Assembly (NCBI GenBank): GCA_002362105.1
Contig: DETD01000011.1
Location: forward strand, 34,860-98,859
DNA from: Bacteroidales bacterium UBA3297
Lineage (GTDB): Bacteria; Bacteroidota; Bacteroidia; Bacteroidales; Paludibacteraceae
DNA: 64,000 nt
Reading direction: 5' to 3'
In this document: piece after piece, positions 44,582-53,437 of the stretch
Layout of the letters: each line of letters opens with the position of its first letter
Position numbering within the stretch: position 1 is the stretch's first letter
The notes under the pieces: model-generated
Databases searched by the model: none
Told to the model about the DNA's origin: nothing
Seen by the model: the letters and a program-made list of their open reading frames with translations, nothing else
Translations under genes and position numbers: made by a program

Positions 44582-47290
44582 TTAGAAAATTGGAATAATC
44601 AGGTCAAATTGAGCGACGTCTTCGCCATCTACTATCTGCCCAACCTTAAATCCGTCCCCCGTTGTTTCACAGAATAAGTATTCTACACCGTTATGCACTA
44701 GTTTTGTGGCATTTACCCTGGCGTTGTCAAGCAAATCTAACAGCTCTTGGTCACATGCGACAGCCAAAGCGGCGTGTTGGTACGTTGTCGATATCAAAAA
44801 GAGCGTATCGAAACCACACTCTTTAAATAGTTGAGAAGCTAACATAGTTTTACAGTCACAGTCGCCAACCTTATCGTATAAAGTCTCGTCGGGGAAACGT
44901 ACATACTGCTTCGGATTACCTATTGCCGACGATTCACTATCGTACTGGTACTTAATATTCGGTTCCTGTACAAAGTCGAGTATGAACTGCAAGGCATCTG
45001 CCTTATTCAATTTCTCAGAGGCGATCGTATGCCGGATGTATTCGGCAATTTTTTTCAAATTTGAAAGCGTTTCATCGTGTTTGCGCATATAGGCACACAT
45101 CAATTCCACGTTTTCCTGATTCGTCAGACCACTGTTGCCCGAGGCATAAGGATTATCTGTTCTGAGTCTGTCAATGTAGTCTTCTTCGAAATGCAGTTTA
45201 AACATCCCTTTCAAGCGGGTACCGAACAGCGAATCAAGTTCCCACTGGTACGTCACATCTTTGGTGACAGAAGGCGGTAGCGCATTGTCGATGTTATAGT
45301 TGGAAGAATTTTCTTCCTGATTCTCATCGTTATGGAAAAAGTCTATTTTAACATCAAAGTCGCGGATGCTTTTGCCATCTTCAATTTGGCCTATCTTAAA
45401 TACATCGCACACCACATCGCAGAACAGGAACCTCTTCCCGTTTTTTTCGAGTACCACATCGTCATACATGTCGGTACTGATGTATCTAACCAAATCGGAA
45501 TAAGGAATTTCCACTGCAACTCCCGCAATCTTGTAGTTTTCGGAATAAAGGAAGAATACGTCACTTCCCATCTCGTAGAAAAGAGCGGCCGCAAGAAAAG
45601 CCTTGCAGTTAAAGTCGCCTTCTTTGTCGTACAGTGTCTCGTCGGGGAAACGCATATAGTTTACGGCAAAATCCAGACTTTTGCTGCCATGCACTTCACG
45701 GTACTGTATATTGGGTTCTTGCACAAAATCGAGGGCAAACTGTAACCGGTCGATGTTCGCGAGATTCTTTCGGCTGGCCATTTCGTTTATGTAGTAGGCC
45801 AAATAGCGCAAATGTTCGCGCGAACGCGGTTTGGTAAGCATATAGTGGAACATTTCTCGCACCACCCTATCGTTCAAATGGTCAATAACTTGAGGGTAGA
45901 ATGGGTTGTCTTGGCGCAGCAAGTCGATGTATTCCTCCTTGTTGAAATGAAGGGTGACCTGCCCGTGTAACGCAACATTGTTAAACGAGTCGAGCTGCCA
46001 ATCGTATGTGACGTCTATTTTACCCTTTGGATTCTTTACCACGTCGGTCCCCGACTCATCTTCATTCTCTTCCAAACCAGAATTTATATTCCATGGCAGC
46101 GGAACAGACCGTTGTGTTCGATTAATGGTCAGGCCAATGAATATGGCATTTGCCAACGGAAGAAAATCGAAATCGTAATGGGTGAAATTGGTGAATAAAT
46201 GCAAATAGTCGACAAGAACAGGAAATTCTGTCAACAGGTTTTCCAGGTTGTAGAAAAAGAGGCACAACGAAACTACAGCACTTGCCAGAACGGTAATCAT
46301 ACGGTCTGTAAGGCGTATGCCAATACTCTTGTTCAGAAGGTCGAGTTGGGGTTTTATAGAACTAGACCACTCTGCTTTCTTTATTTTCATTTCCCTTACG
46401 GCAGCCCATACTACAAAGTAGAAACTCGACACAACCATCATTCCATAAATATTGCGGCCGAACAAAGGCACACGCATAAACTGGGTGTTGATAAGAAAGA
46501 GTATCAGGTAAATAACCGAGTATACGATTGTAGCCAAAAGGGCTGTATCTTTCCACAAGTTCGAAGGGTTGTTATAGTAGTCGGAATAGTTGTTGACAGA
46601 CCTCTTCTTTTTAAAAAACAAGGCATAACCACAAGCACGCGCTTCGCTTGGGAAGGCGTCTTTGCCACCTATATGGAACCCCCTTCGCACACACTCGGCA
46701 ACCAACTGTGGCCTTTCTCCACCATTATCTTCCGCATCGGCGTCGTTATTCTTGTTTTCTTCCTTTGCTTTACCCGATTGTGGCTTGCCGCTATACGCGT
46801 TTAGCTCACGCTTCCAAAAGCTGTACCAATGCCACTCGCCGTTTATGGTTGGGGTGTTCGGTTGCGAGGGTTGGGCCATATAGCCAACTTTTACATCACG
46901 GCCATTTACAATTTCGTGCACATAGCCCTGAACGTCGACATAACCACAAGGCCTATAAAAAGGCGTCTCGGCTTCAAGTTCCAAATCGCTTGCAATAACA
47001 TGAACAATGGCGCGGTGGTTGTTGTCGACCAAAACCCTACCAATATACGGAGTATCGAAACTAGCCCCCGTTATGCGTACAACTGCCACTTCGTTGCGGT
47101 CGCTGAGCCCGTCATCGGTATTATTAGAATAGTCTAAAATACCAATATTGAGAGGAGGTGCGCCATTATTGAATGTTGTGATGGACACCTCTTCACGAAA
47201 CAGGGCCTTGTATATTCTTCTAAGAACATAGAGAGCAATACAAGCCAGCAAAATGATGAGTAGAACGAAGGTATTCTCGAACATAATCAA
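44582..47290 (-). CDS. Membrane protein with two transglutaminase-like repeats
   Basis: A 902-residue protein. TM1 lies at about 7-24, and further hydrophobic segments at about 250-269, 281-299, 328-350 and 375-390. Two homologous units follow: residues about 427-650 and 678-900. Both contain VTY-W-LDS, the LDFVQEPNI and FPDETLYDK stretches, and FC-GF/VFK-GQI. In unit 2 the transglutaminase core is intact, with Cys811 in GDCDCK, His839 and Glu875. In unit 1 the equivalents are Phe560, Ile588 and Asp625, so it cannot be a normal cysteine enzyme. No family name for the whole protein is known to me. It is fourth in the vWA/tubulin-like operon. Confidence 0.75.
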   Translation of the reverse strand: MIMFENTFVLLIILLACIALYVLRRIYKALFREEVSITTFNNGAPPLNIGILDYSNNTDDGLSDRNEVAVVRITGASFDTPYIGRVLVDNNHRAIVHVIASDLELEAETPFYRPCGYVDVQGYVHEIVNGRDVKVGYMAQPSQPNTPTINGEWHWYSFWKRELNAYSGKPQSGKAKEENKNNDADAEDNGGERPQLVAECVRRGFHIGGKDAFPSEARACGYALFFKKKRSVNNYSDYYNNPSNLWKDTALLATIVYSVIYLILFLINTQFMRVPLFGRNIYGMMVVSSFYFVVWAAVREMKIKKAEWSSSIKPQLDLLNKSIGIRLTDRMITVLASAVVSLCLFFYNLENLLTEFPVLVDYLHLFTNFTHYDFDFLPLANAIFIGLTINRTQRSVPLPWNINSGLEENEDESGTDVVKNPKGKIDVTYDWQLDSFNNVALHGQVTLHFNKEEYIDLLRQDNPFYPQVIDHLNDRVVREMFHYMLTKPRSREHLRYLAYYINEMASRKNLANIDRLQFALDFVQEPNIQYREVHGSKSLDFAVNYMRFPDETLYDKEGDFNCKAFLAAALFYEMGSDVFFLYSENYKIAGVAVEIPYSDLVRYISTDMYDDVVLEKNGKRFLFCDVVCDVFKIGQIEDGKSIRDFDVKIDFFHNDENQEENSSNYNIDNALPPSVTKDVTYQWELDSLFGTRLKGMFKLHFEEDYIDRLRTDNPYASGNSGLTNQENVELMCAYMRKHDETLSNLKKIAEYIRHTIASEKLNKADALQFILDFVQEPNIKYQYDSESSAIGNPKQYVRFPDETLYDKVGDCDCKTMLASQLFKECGFDTLFLISTTYQHAALAVACDQELLDLLDNARVNATKLVHNGVEYLFCETTGDGFKVGQIVDGEDVAQFDLIIPIF

Positions 47291-47307
47291 ACTTCAAAAT
47301 AAAGGGT

Positions 47308-50124
47308 TCAATCTAACTGGTTGAGTGTAGAATGCAACAAACAGCTTTCCTGTTTCATCCGATTCAAGAAGAGCGTACGGTCGCTAATTTCAGCGAACTC
47401 TTCGTTTCTGAAGAGTTTCAACCAAATAGATGCGGTTCCGTCTTTTCCGCACAGCGCATATAAGAAGACTGACGAATACGGCAGTTCCGTTTGGTTTGAG
47501 GTGTTTACTGAGGCCTCGTCGTCTTTCTTTGTCACCTCGTTAACCGACAAATCTAGTTCAGTTTCTGGTAGTATACGGTTGGCGGCAATAGCATCGAAAG
47601 AACGCCACTTGGTAAGAAAGAAGAATTTTTTGTAGAGGTTGTCGTGCTTGTCGCACTGGAATATCGTGTTGAACGGTAAGTATTGCAAGGTGAGACCTTT
47701 CATTTTCTCGTCGTAACACTTAACGTCGGCATATTCATGACAATTATCGGCTGTCAGTTCTCCGTTTGTAGCGCAGAAATCGATAAAAGGCAGCATTATG
47801 CTGTTATTGTCGTATGTTTCCGCATAGTTCAACACTTTCGCGTCAACGGTGTTGAGTTTACGCGGAACCATAAGCCTTTTAATGTTGTCTTTCAGGTCTG
47901 TTTTGAACGTATCAAGCGTATTTTGCCATTCTTTTGCATTCTGTTCCCTGATTTCTTTGATGGTTAGGAACTTTACGTGCCCCGTATTCTCATCCTCTCT
48001 TCGCTCGTTCTTCTGTAGGTGGACGTTAGCGAACAGCTTGCACATAGAGTCCTTCAGCACCCGAATAATCGAATAATAATCGCTTAGTTGGAGTTTGTTT
48101 ACAAACTCCGTTTTCTGGCTGACTAGCACTTTCCCACAGTCGACAAAATCGCCAGGGAATAGCCGTTCATCGCCAAAAATGCCATCAACAAGCGGCTGGT
48201 TGAAAGTCATTTGCGGAATAGCCGGTTTCCAGTCGACATTATCTTGAGCAAGAGGCTTCACGTCTAAACGGATCTTCTCACACCGCTTGAGGTACTCGTC
48301 GCATAACTGAATGGCGTTTGTATAGAAGAATACGGCTTCCGATCTCACTCCATTTACAACCCTCGCATAGGCATCGTGAAGGTAATAGGCCTTTAGACGG
48401 TTCATAAAGAACTTCAACCTCGTTTGGTAATACCAGTGGGCCAACAGCTGCCATAGTGCAGGCAATAACGACATTATTAGAGCCCATAAGAACGAGTTCC
48501 GTGCAATGTTGCCCAAATTGATGTATCTTGGAGATACAAGTTCAAGCAGAGGAAGTACCAATATAACCAGTATAATGCCAAAAAGGAAGACACGTGCAAA
48601 GCGCGACAAAACCGTTGGCTCTTTTTTGATGTGGTTAGTCAGGTCGTTCAGTGCCGACTTTTTCCGTGCCGAACACCGCTCTCCCCTATTGTTCCTGTTT
48701 TTCCGTGTATTATCTGTATCCTCTACGTATTCGTCGTGATACTCGCAAAAATGGTCTTGTAACTTGGCAGGAATGTGCTCCATAATGTGTACCCACACAT
48801 TATTTTCAATCTCATCGTCTATCCTGCTTTCGCGGTATTCGATTTTCTCCTTCAAAAGATTCAGCTGGCGCTCTACCCTGAAAACGGCACCAGTGTCTTG
48901 GTTACAATCGGTAATCAGGTCTCTAACTGCGGTTGGCAGTGCAACATCGGCAAACTTGCTGAGTTGTTCTTTGCCCTTTATGCAGACCGTTTCAAGCACT
49001 GTACGTGTTTGGTCGGAAACAGCTTTCGTTATTTTCGACATAAGTATAGAAGGAAATCTTTTCAAATATCCTTCATAATAACGCCGTTTCAACGGCTTGT
49101 ACAGGTAATCTCGAATCGGATGCGGGTCGGGCTCGTCTGGTTCAACATTCTCGAGAGTCAGCTCTTTTGTGTTTTTTGTGAAAAGTTCACACAAAAGTTT
49201 GGTCGTGTCGTAGTCCTTTTCGTTGACAAAGTTTGTCTTGTCTTTTTGAGTGCCTAAACCCTCCGTCTTGAAGGCGGCAATCAGCCCATTGGCAACCGAC
49301 TGCAAATCTTTCGAATCTTGCTGGCTTGGATCGTAGAATATGGAAGCCGGACCTAATGAAAGGTAGAAATGTTCGTTCGAGCTACTACCACTCAGTAGCG
49401 GATGAAACTCGTTTGTCGCATAGAACAGGTTGATGATGCATTGTGTTGCATAGTCGACCTGCTGGCTTAAATTAAGACGCGCATATTGTTTTTGTGTCTT
49501 GTTCTGCACATCTTGGTAAAACAGCATTTTATCGTATCCGTGCACCGACGAAACTTCATGCTGTACCTCAATCTCGCGCAGGCACCGTAATACCTTTTGA
49601 CGGTCTTCCCGCTTTCGTGTATTGACAGCCGACGGTATGTACATCATACCCATAATGTTCACACCCTGGTGGATGTGGTTGGGCAGAATACGTCCCTTCT
49701 CGAGTTGCACAAGTGATGCGACCGAGGCAAAAGTCATTTGCGACATTTTTTCCTCGATGTGTCCAAGAACGCAGATGTTGATGTTGATGTCTGTCTTAAT
49801 TTTCGAAGCCCGCAACAAACCTATGAATGTCTGACCTTCACGAACAATTTTCTCTTTAAAGTCGTACAACAGGTCGGCCATAGCCTCTTCATTCCCGAAG
49901 TCGGCGTCCTTAAAGAGGTCATCGAAATGCGAGTAAAGCCATTGCCCGTTAGGATCTAACAGGTTTTTCGTGACCGTTTCACCGTATACATCACTGTCGG
50001 AAAGAGGCTTAACCGGAATGTTGGAGACAGCAAGCAGAGCTCCAGAAACCTGTTTAAGTCGGTCTTGGAGCAACTCGTTGCGTTGTCGGTCACTATTTAA
50101 GTCTATAATCCAAAGAGGTAGCAT
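47308..50124 (-). CDS. Large membrane protein of the tubulin-like operon
   Basis: A 938-residue protein of unknown function. It has no signal peptide. Two TM helices lie near residues 505-530 and 540-565 (FLFGIILVILVLPLLELV, then FLWALIMSLLPALWQLL), separating a 500-residue N-terminal and a 370-residue C-terminal cytoplasmic part with predicted helices. A stretch at about 115-195 (INICVLGHIEEK, VNIMGMMYIPSAVN, LRCLREIE) parallels the tubulin-like protein encoded upstream just after its GTP signature (ILTMYMP, VFSEIE). The signature itself is missing here. It may be a non-GTPase relative and partner (inference). The gaps to its neighbours are 31 and 17 bp. Confidence 0.6.
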   Translation of the reverse strand: MLPLWIIDLNSDRQRNELLQDRLKQVSGALLAVSNIPVKPLSDSDVYGETVTKNLLDPNGQWLYSHFDDLFKDADFGNEEAMADLLYDFKEKIVREGQTFIGLLRASKIKTDININICVLGHIEEKMSQMTFASVASLVQLEKGRILPNHIHQGVNIMGMMYIPSAVNTRKREDRQKVLRCLREIEVQHEVSSVHGYDKMLFYQDVQNKTQKQYARLNLSQQVDYATQCIINLFYATNEFHPLLSGSSSNEHFYLSLGPASIFYDPSQQDSKDLQSVANGLIAAFKTEGLGTQKDKTNFVNEKDYDTTKLLCELFTKNTKELTLENVEPDEPDPHPIRDYLYKPLKRRYYEGYLKRFPSILMSKITKAVSDQTRTVLETVCIKGKEQLSKFADVALPTAVRDLITDCNQDTGAVFRVERQLNLLKEKIEYRESRIDDEIENNVWVHIMEHIPAKLQDHFCEYHDEYVEDTDNTRKNRNNRGERCSARKKSALNDLTNHIKKEPTVLSRFARVFLFGIILVILVLPLLELVSPRYINLGNIARNSFLWALIMSLLPALWQLLAHWYYQTRLKFFMNRLKAYYLHDAYARVVNGVRSEAVFFYTNAIQLCDEYLKRCEKIRLDVKPLAQDNVDWKPAIPQMTFNQPLVDGIFGDERLFPGDFVDCGKVLVSQKTEFVNKLQLSDYYSIIRVLKDSMCKLFANVHLQKNERREDENTGHVKFLTIKEIREQNAKEWQNTLDTFKTDLKDNIKRLMVPRKLNTVDAKVLNYAETYDNNSIMLPFIDFCATNGELTADNCHEYADVKCYDEKMKGLTLQYLPFNTIFQCDKHDNLYKKFFFLTKWRSFDAIAANRILPETELDLSVNEVTKKDDEASVNTSNQTELPYSSVFLYALCGKDGTASIWLKLFRNEEFAEISDRTLFLNRMKQESCLLHSTLNQLD

Positions 50125-50155
50125 CTTAACGGACAGTTTTTGTGTTTTTGATTAA

Positions 50156-53100
50156 TTAGCCGATGAATTTTTGGTAAGAGTCATAACGGTTCTTGATAAT
50201 GCTAAACAAGATACCGTAAACTTTACGGTCGTCGCCCTGGCTCTTTGCCTTTTTCTGGTTCAGTTCTTCAAGCAGTTGTTTGCGTTTCTCTTGGAAATTC
50301 TTCTTCAGTATTTCCGAGCCGTGTTTCTGTACATCTTTGCCTCCTTCTTTTACAGTAACAGAAGTACGCGTAATAGAGGTAAGGAGGTTTTGCAACGAAT
50401 CGGCAAAGCGCTTGTTGAAGAAAAGGTTCATATATTCGTCGAAAATTCTAGCGAAAGAGTTTCCACTAATTTCGCAGAAATACTGCCTGTTCTTTTCTGT
50501 ACGTGTAAGGCATAGCATACTGTCTTTTACCGACAATGCCTCCGGACCAGCCAGCAATATGGTGTCATCTGCCAGCGAAGAATCAATGGAGCTGTCAATC
50601 AACATGGTATTGGCGTAGTTCTCCGGTTCATACTGGTCGGTATAGAATAACGGAGCCAAATCTTTCGCAAAAGCATTGAGGAGCAGAACCTTTGCCAATA
50701 CTCTGTGCTGTTGCAGTTCTTCATCAGGAAGGTCGGCCAGCGTTATCTTGCCCAAATGTTGTGCAAAGTCGCGGTGGAAGTGGTATTTTTCACGGAAAGT
50801 AGCCTTGTCGTATACCATCTTTATGGAATCGTAAATGCGGTAGTCGTGAAGGGCGAGTCCGAATTTCGACTTGATAACCAACGCTGTATTTACATTTGAA
50901 TCTTCCTCAAAACGATGCTTAGGGTTGCCGCTGTCATAGCCCAGCATCTGTCGGGCCAAATCTTTATTGTTAGCAACAAAAACCATGTGCTCCTCTTTCT
51001 TCATCACATCAATCCGGTCGCTGTTGTAACTGAAGAAGAGTGCAGGATTCAAGCTGTTGCGAACCTCATCTTTCTGGTCGTTGTTCAGTTCGTTGAAGAA
51101 CTCAGAAAGGCTGCGGTTAATCCATCGGTCTTGTATTTCAGGAGTTTTCTGGAATTTATCTTCAAAAGCTATTTGTGAGAATTCGAGGAATTGCTCAATC
51201 ACCTTTTCAGGCGTACGTTCCAAGTCTTTGCTAGCAAAGAAGCGGTTGTCCTTGTCAATCTTCTCAACCTTCTTTCCAAGGGCATTTTTCTGTTCGCGTT
51301 TGATGGTAACAACGTATTCATTCTGTAGAATACGTTCGTTCATTTCCTCGTCTTGGGTGAAATAGATGTTATCGTTGATAAATTTCATCAACGAATCGCG
51401 TTCGGCATGTGCTTCTGCATCCTCTTTTGCAGGAATTATACAGTTATAGAGTTTGCTGAACCGGTTATTCACCTTCCAGCCGTTGCCGTCGCATATTTCC
51501 TTCAACAAAGGCAGGTAAACAGTAGTAACGTCAAGAGAGGCCTTTCCGAAAGTGTCGGCCAGACCTTTATATTCTTTCAGCACATTATTGTTCATGTCTT
51601 CAGCCTTGTTCTTGTAGCGGGTCAGGTGGTTTTTGCACTTGGCCAGTTCATCTGTCTTTTCGTCTAAACAGAAATTTTTCAATATGGCCAGAGTCCAATC
51701 GGCAAAACCTTTGTCTGCAATGGCCATCTCAAACTTTTCGAGGCTTGCTTTATAGGCAACAATGTCGTCGAGATTAGACCCAATGGTATGCTCCTTTAAA
51801 GACACATGGCTAGCATCTTCATACGCTTTTTGCGCTTCTGTTTCAGCATTTTCAACTTCAGCCTTAATGTCTGAGAGATTTTTGTCGATGTTGTCGTATT
51901 TGCTCTTTGCTACTTCGCGTATAGCGTCAATTACATTTAGGGCATATATAATACCTTTTTCACGAATCCAGTCTTCAGCCTTCTTCCACAACACATTAAC
52001 GAGTTCTTCCTTAACCTTGTCCAGATTTTCAGGCTTCAATACAACATCGAAAACATCGTCTTTAATGCGGGCGATTTCAGAAGCCAGAATAGCAAAATCC
52101 TTGCCCTCGTCGAGCTTGTCTTTGGTATCGTCAATTACAACAAGGTCGGTAATTTCCTGAACTTTCGAGTCAATACTGTTATAGAAACTACCGTTTTCCA
52201 TAATAGAGCCAAAGACCTCTTTGTAAAGTCCTTCCTTCTTATTGTCTTCAATAGTAGTCGCCTTCAGATTGTTGTTCAACAACCAGTCACGCAACACATC
52301 GCGCTTAAAACGGGTACGCATATAGGCGCGCATCTGTTCCTCTGGTTTGTGTAGCGAAACATAGCCCATAGGCACCAAGAAGTTGTCGTGGTCGCGTTCC
52401 ATTATATCGTTCATATAGTTGTCGATATCTGAACGGAATGTTTCACCACCTTTTCCCTCATGAATATGGTACAAAAGTTCAGCCGTATTGCGGTACATCT
52501 CATGTTGAGTGCCAAGACTTGTTCCCTTGTCGGTCTGCACATCAATCGGAATCAGGTAATAGAACGGACAGTATTTGCGGTTAGGGTCAATCAGGTTATA
52601 ATCGTTCACCAAGGCCATACGGTGGAAAACGGTATTTTGGCTTGGCTCTTGACTCATACACTTAAAGGCCTCAATTTCAGAGAAAACACCGTATGCGTTC
52701 AGGGTGTATTTCTCTTCTGTGCTGTTTTGGTCGATGTATAATTTTGGCATGTACATCGTCAGTATGAGTTGTGGGTCACCATCACCTACAGTCTGGCGGT
52801 GCATCATGTTCACATGGTAGAGAACATCGTTAATAATGCCTGAACCAGTACCACCCAACGAACTGCAGATAATCCAGTAATAGATGTTAAAATCTGAACC
52901 ACCGGTCGTCTTCACGTCGTTCAATGCCGAAATCGCAGCCTGCAATTTCATCTGGAAATCGCTAAGCGCGTGTGCAAAGGCAATTCTCGACTTCATTCTG
53001 AAGGCGCCAGCACCAAAAGCTAACGGCTGATCTGGAATTTTTGCCGCAAGTTCAGGCGAACAAGCCTCCAAAATACGTTTGTTGATGAGTGTGTCGGCAT

Positions 53101-53407
53101 CCTGACAAGCCTCGTACCAGATAGCCTGCGGATTTCCCTTACCCAAGTTGACCAAGTCGGTATTTGGTGCAATAAAAGGTACACGTCCGTATTCAAATGA
53201 AGTTCTGTTGCGTTTGTTCGCTTCGTCTATATCTCTTGAATCTGTATCTACAAAAATAAAGCGGTAGTTCTCGTTCATCGCGTCAAGACGCGATTTCGTT
53301 TGAGGCGTTTCTCCGAATTTTTTCTCGTATACTTTTTCCTTAATTTGAGCCACAGTTTGGCAACCCGAGCCGCCCAAACCAATAAAGATGTGTTTCTTTT
53401 TAGCCAT
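50156..53407 (-). CDS. Large tubulin/FtsZ-like GTPase family protein
   Basis: A 1083-residue protein of the prokaryotic tubulin-like group. The N-terminal GTPase domain shows the first glycine loop IGLGGSGCQTV (9-19), FVDTDSRD (52-59), and the tubulin signature SLGGTGSG (183-190), followed by NDVLYHV. The remaining 800 residues, rich in Lys/Glu helices, are far beyond the size of FtsZ (about 350-400) and contain coiled-coil-like stretches at about 510-545. There is no signal peptide or TM, so it is cytoplasmic. Comparative genomics has linked this kind of FtsZ-like protein with vWA proteins in a predicted membrane-remodelling system. The upstream gene here is exactly such a vWA protein. Polymerisation is not shown. 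Confidence 0.85.
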   Translation of the reverse strand: MAKKKHIFIGLGGSGCQTVAQIKEKVYEKKFGETPQTKSRLDAMNENYRFIFVDTDSRDIDEANKRNRTSFEYGRVPFIAPNTDLVNLGKGNPQAIWYEACQDADTLINKRILEACSPELAAKIPDQPLAFGAGAFRMKSRIAFAHALSDFQMKLQAAISALNDVKTTGGSDFNIYYWIICSSLGGTGSGIINDVLYHVNMMHRQTVGDGDPQLILTMYMPKLYIDQNSTEEKYTLNAYGVFSEIEAFKCMSQEPSQNTVFHRMALVNDYNLIDPNRKYCPFYYLIPIDVQTDKGTSLGTQHEMYRNTAELLYHIHEGKGGETFRSDIDNYMNDIMERDHDNFLVPMGYVSLHKPEEQMRAYMRTRFKRDVLRDWLLNNNLKATTIEDNKKEGLYKEVFGSIMENGSFYNSIDSKVQEITDLVVIDDTKDKLDEGKDFAILASEIARIKDDVFDVVLKPENLDKVKEELVNVLWKKAEDWIREKGIIYALNVIDAIREVAKSKYDNIDKNLSDIKAEVENAETEAQKAYEDASHVSLKEHTIGSNLDDIVAYKASLEKFEMAIADKGFADWTLAILKNFCLDEKTDELAKCKNHLTRYKNKAEDMNNNVLKEYKGLADTFGKASLDVTTVYLPLLKEICDGNGWKVNNRFSKLYNCIIPAKEDAEAHAERDSLMKFINDNIYFTQDEEMNERILQNEYVVTIKREQKNALGKKVEKIDKDNRFFASKDLERTPEKVIEQFLEFSQIAFEDKFQKTPEIQDRWINRSLSEFFNELNNDQKDEVRNSLNPALFFSYNSDRIDVMKKEEHMVFVANNKDLARQMLGYDSGNPKHRFEEDSNVNTALVIKSKFGLALHDYRIYDSIKMVYDKATFREKYHFHRDFAQHLGKITLADLPDEELQQHRVLAKVLLLNAFAKDLAPLFYTDQYEPENYANTMLIDSSIDSSLADDTILLAGPEALSVKDSMLCLTRTEKNRQYFCEISGNSFARIFDEYMNLFFNKRFADSLQNLLTSITRTSVTVKEGGKDVQKHGSEILKKNFQEKRKQLLEELNQKKAKSQGDDRKVYGILFSIIKNRYDSYQKFIG

Positions 53408-53437
53408 AGTATTTATTTTTTTCTTTTTATTCCGAAT

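Noticed and set aside
46199..46804. A 201-codon plus-strand frame
   Set aside because: It is opposite the TM and linker region of the 902-residue transglutaminase-like protein and shows no family resemblance.
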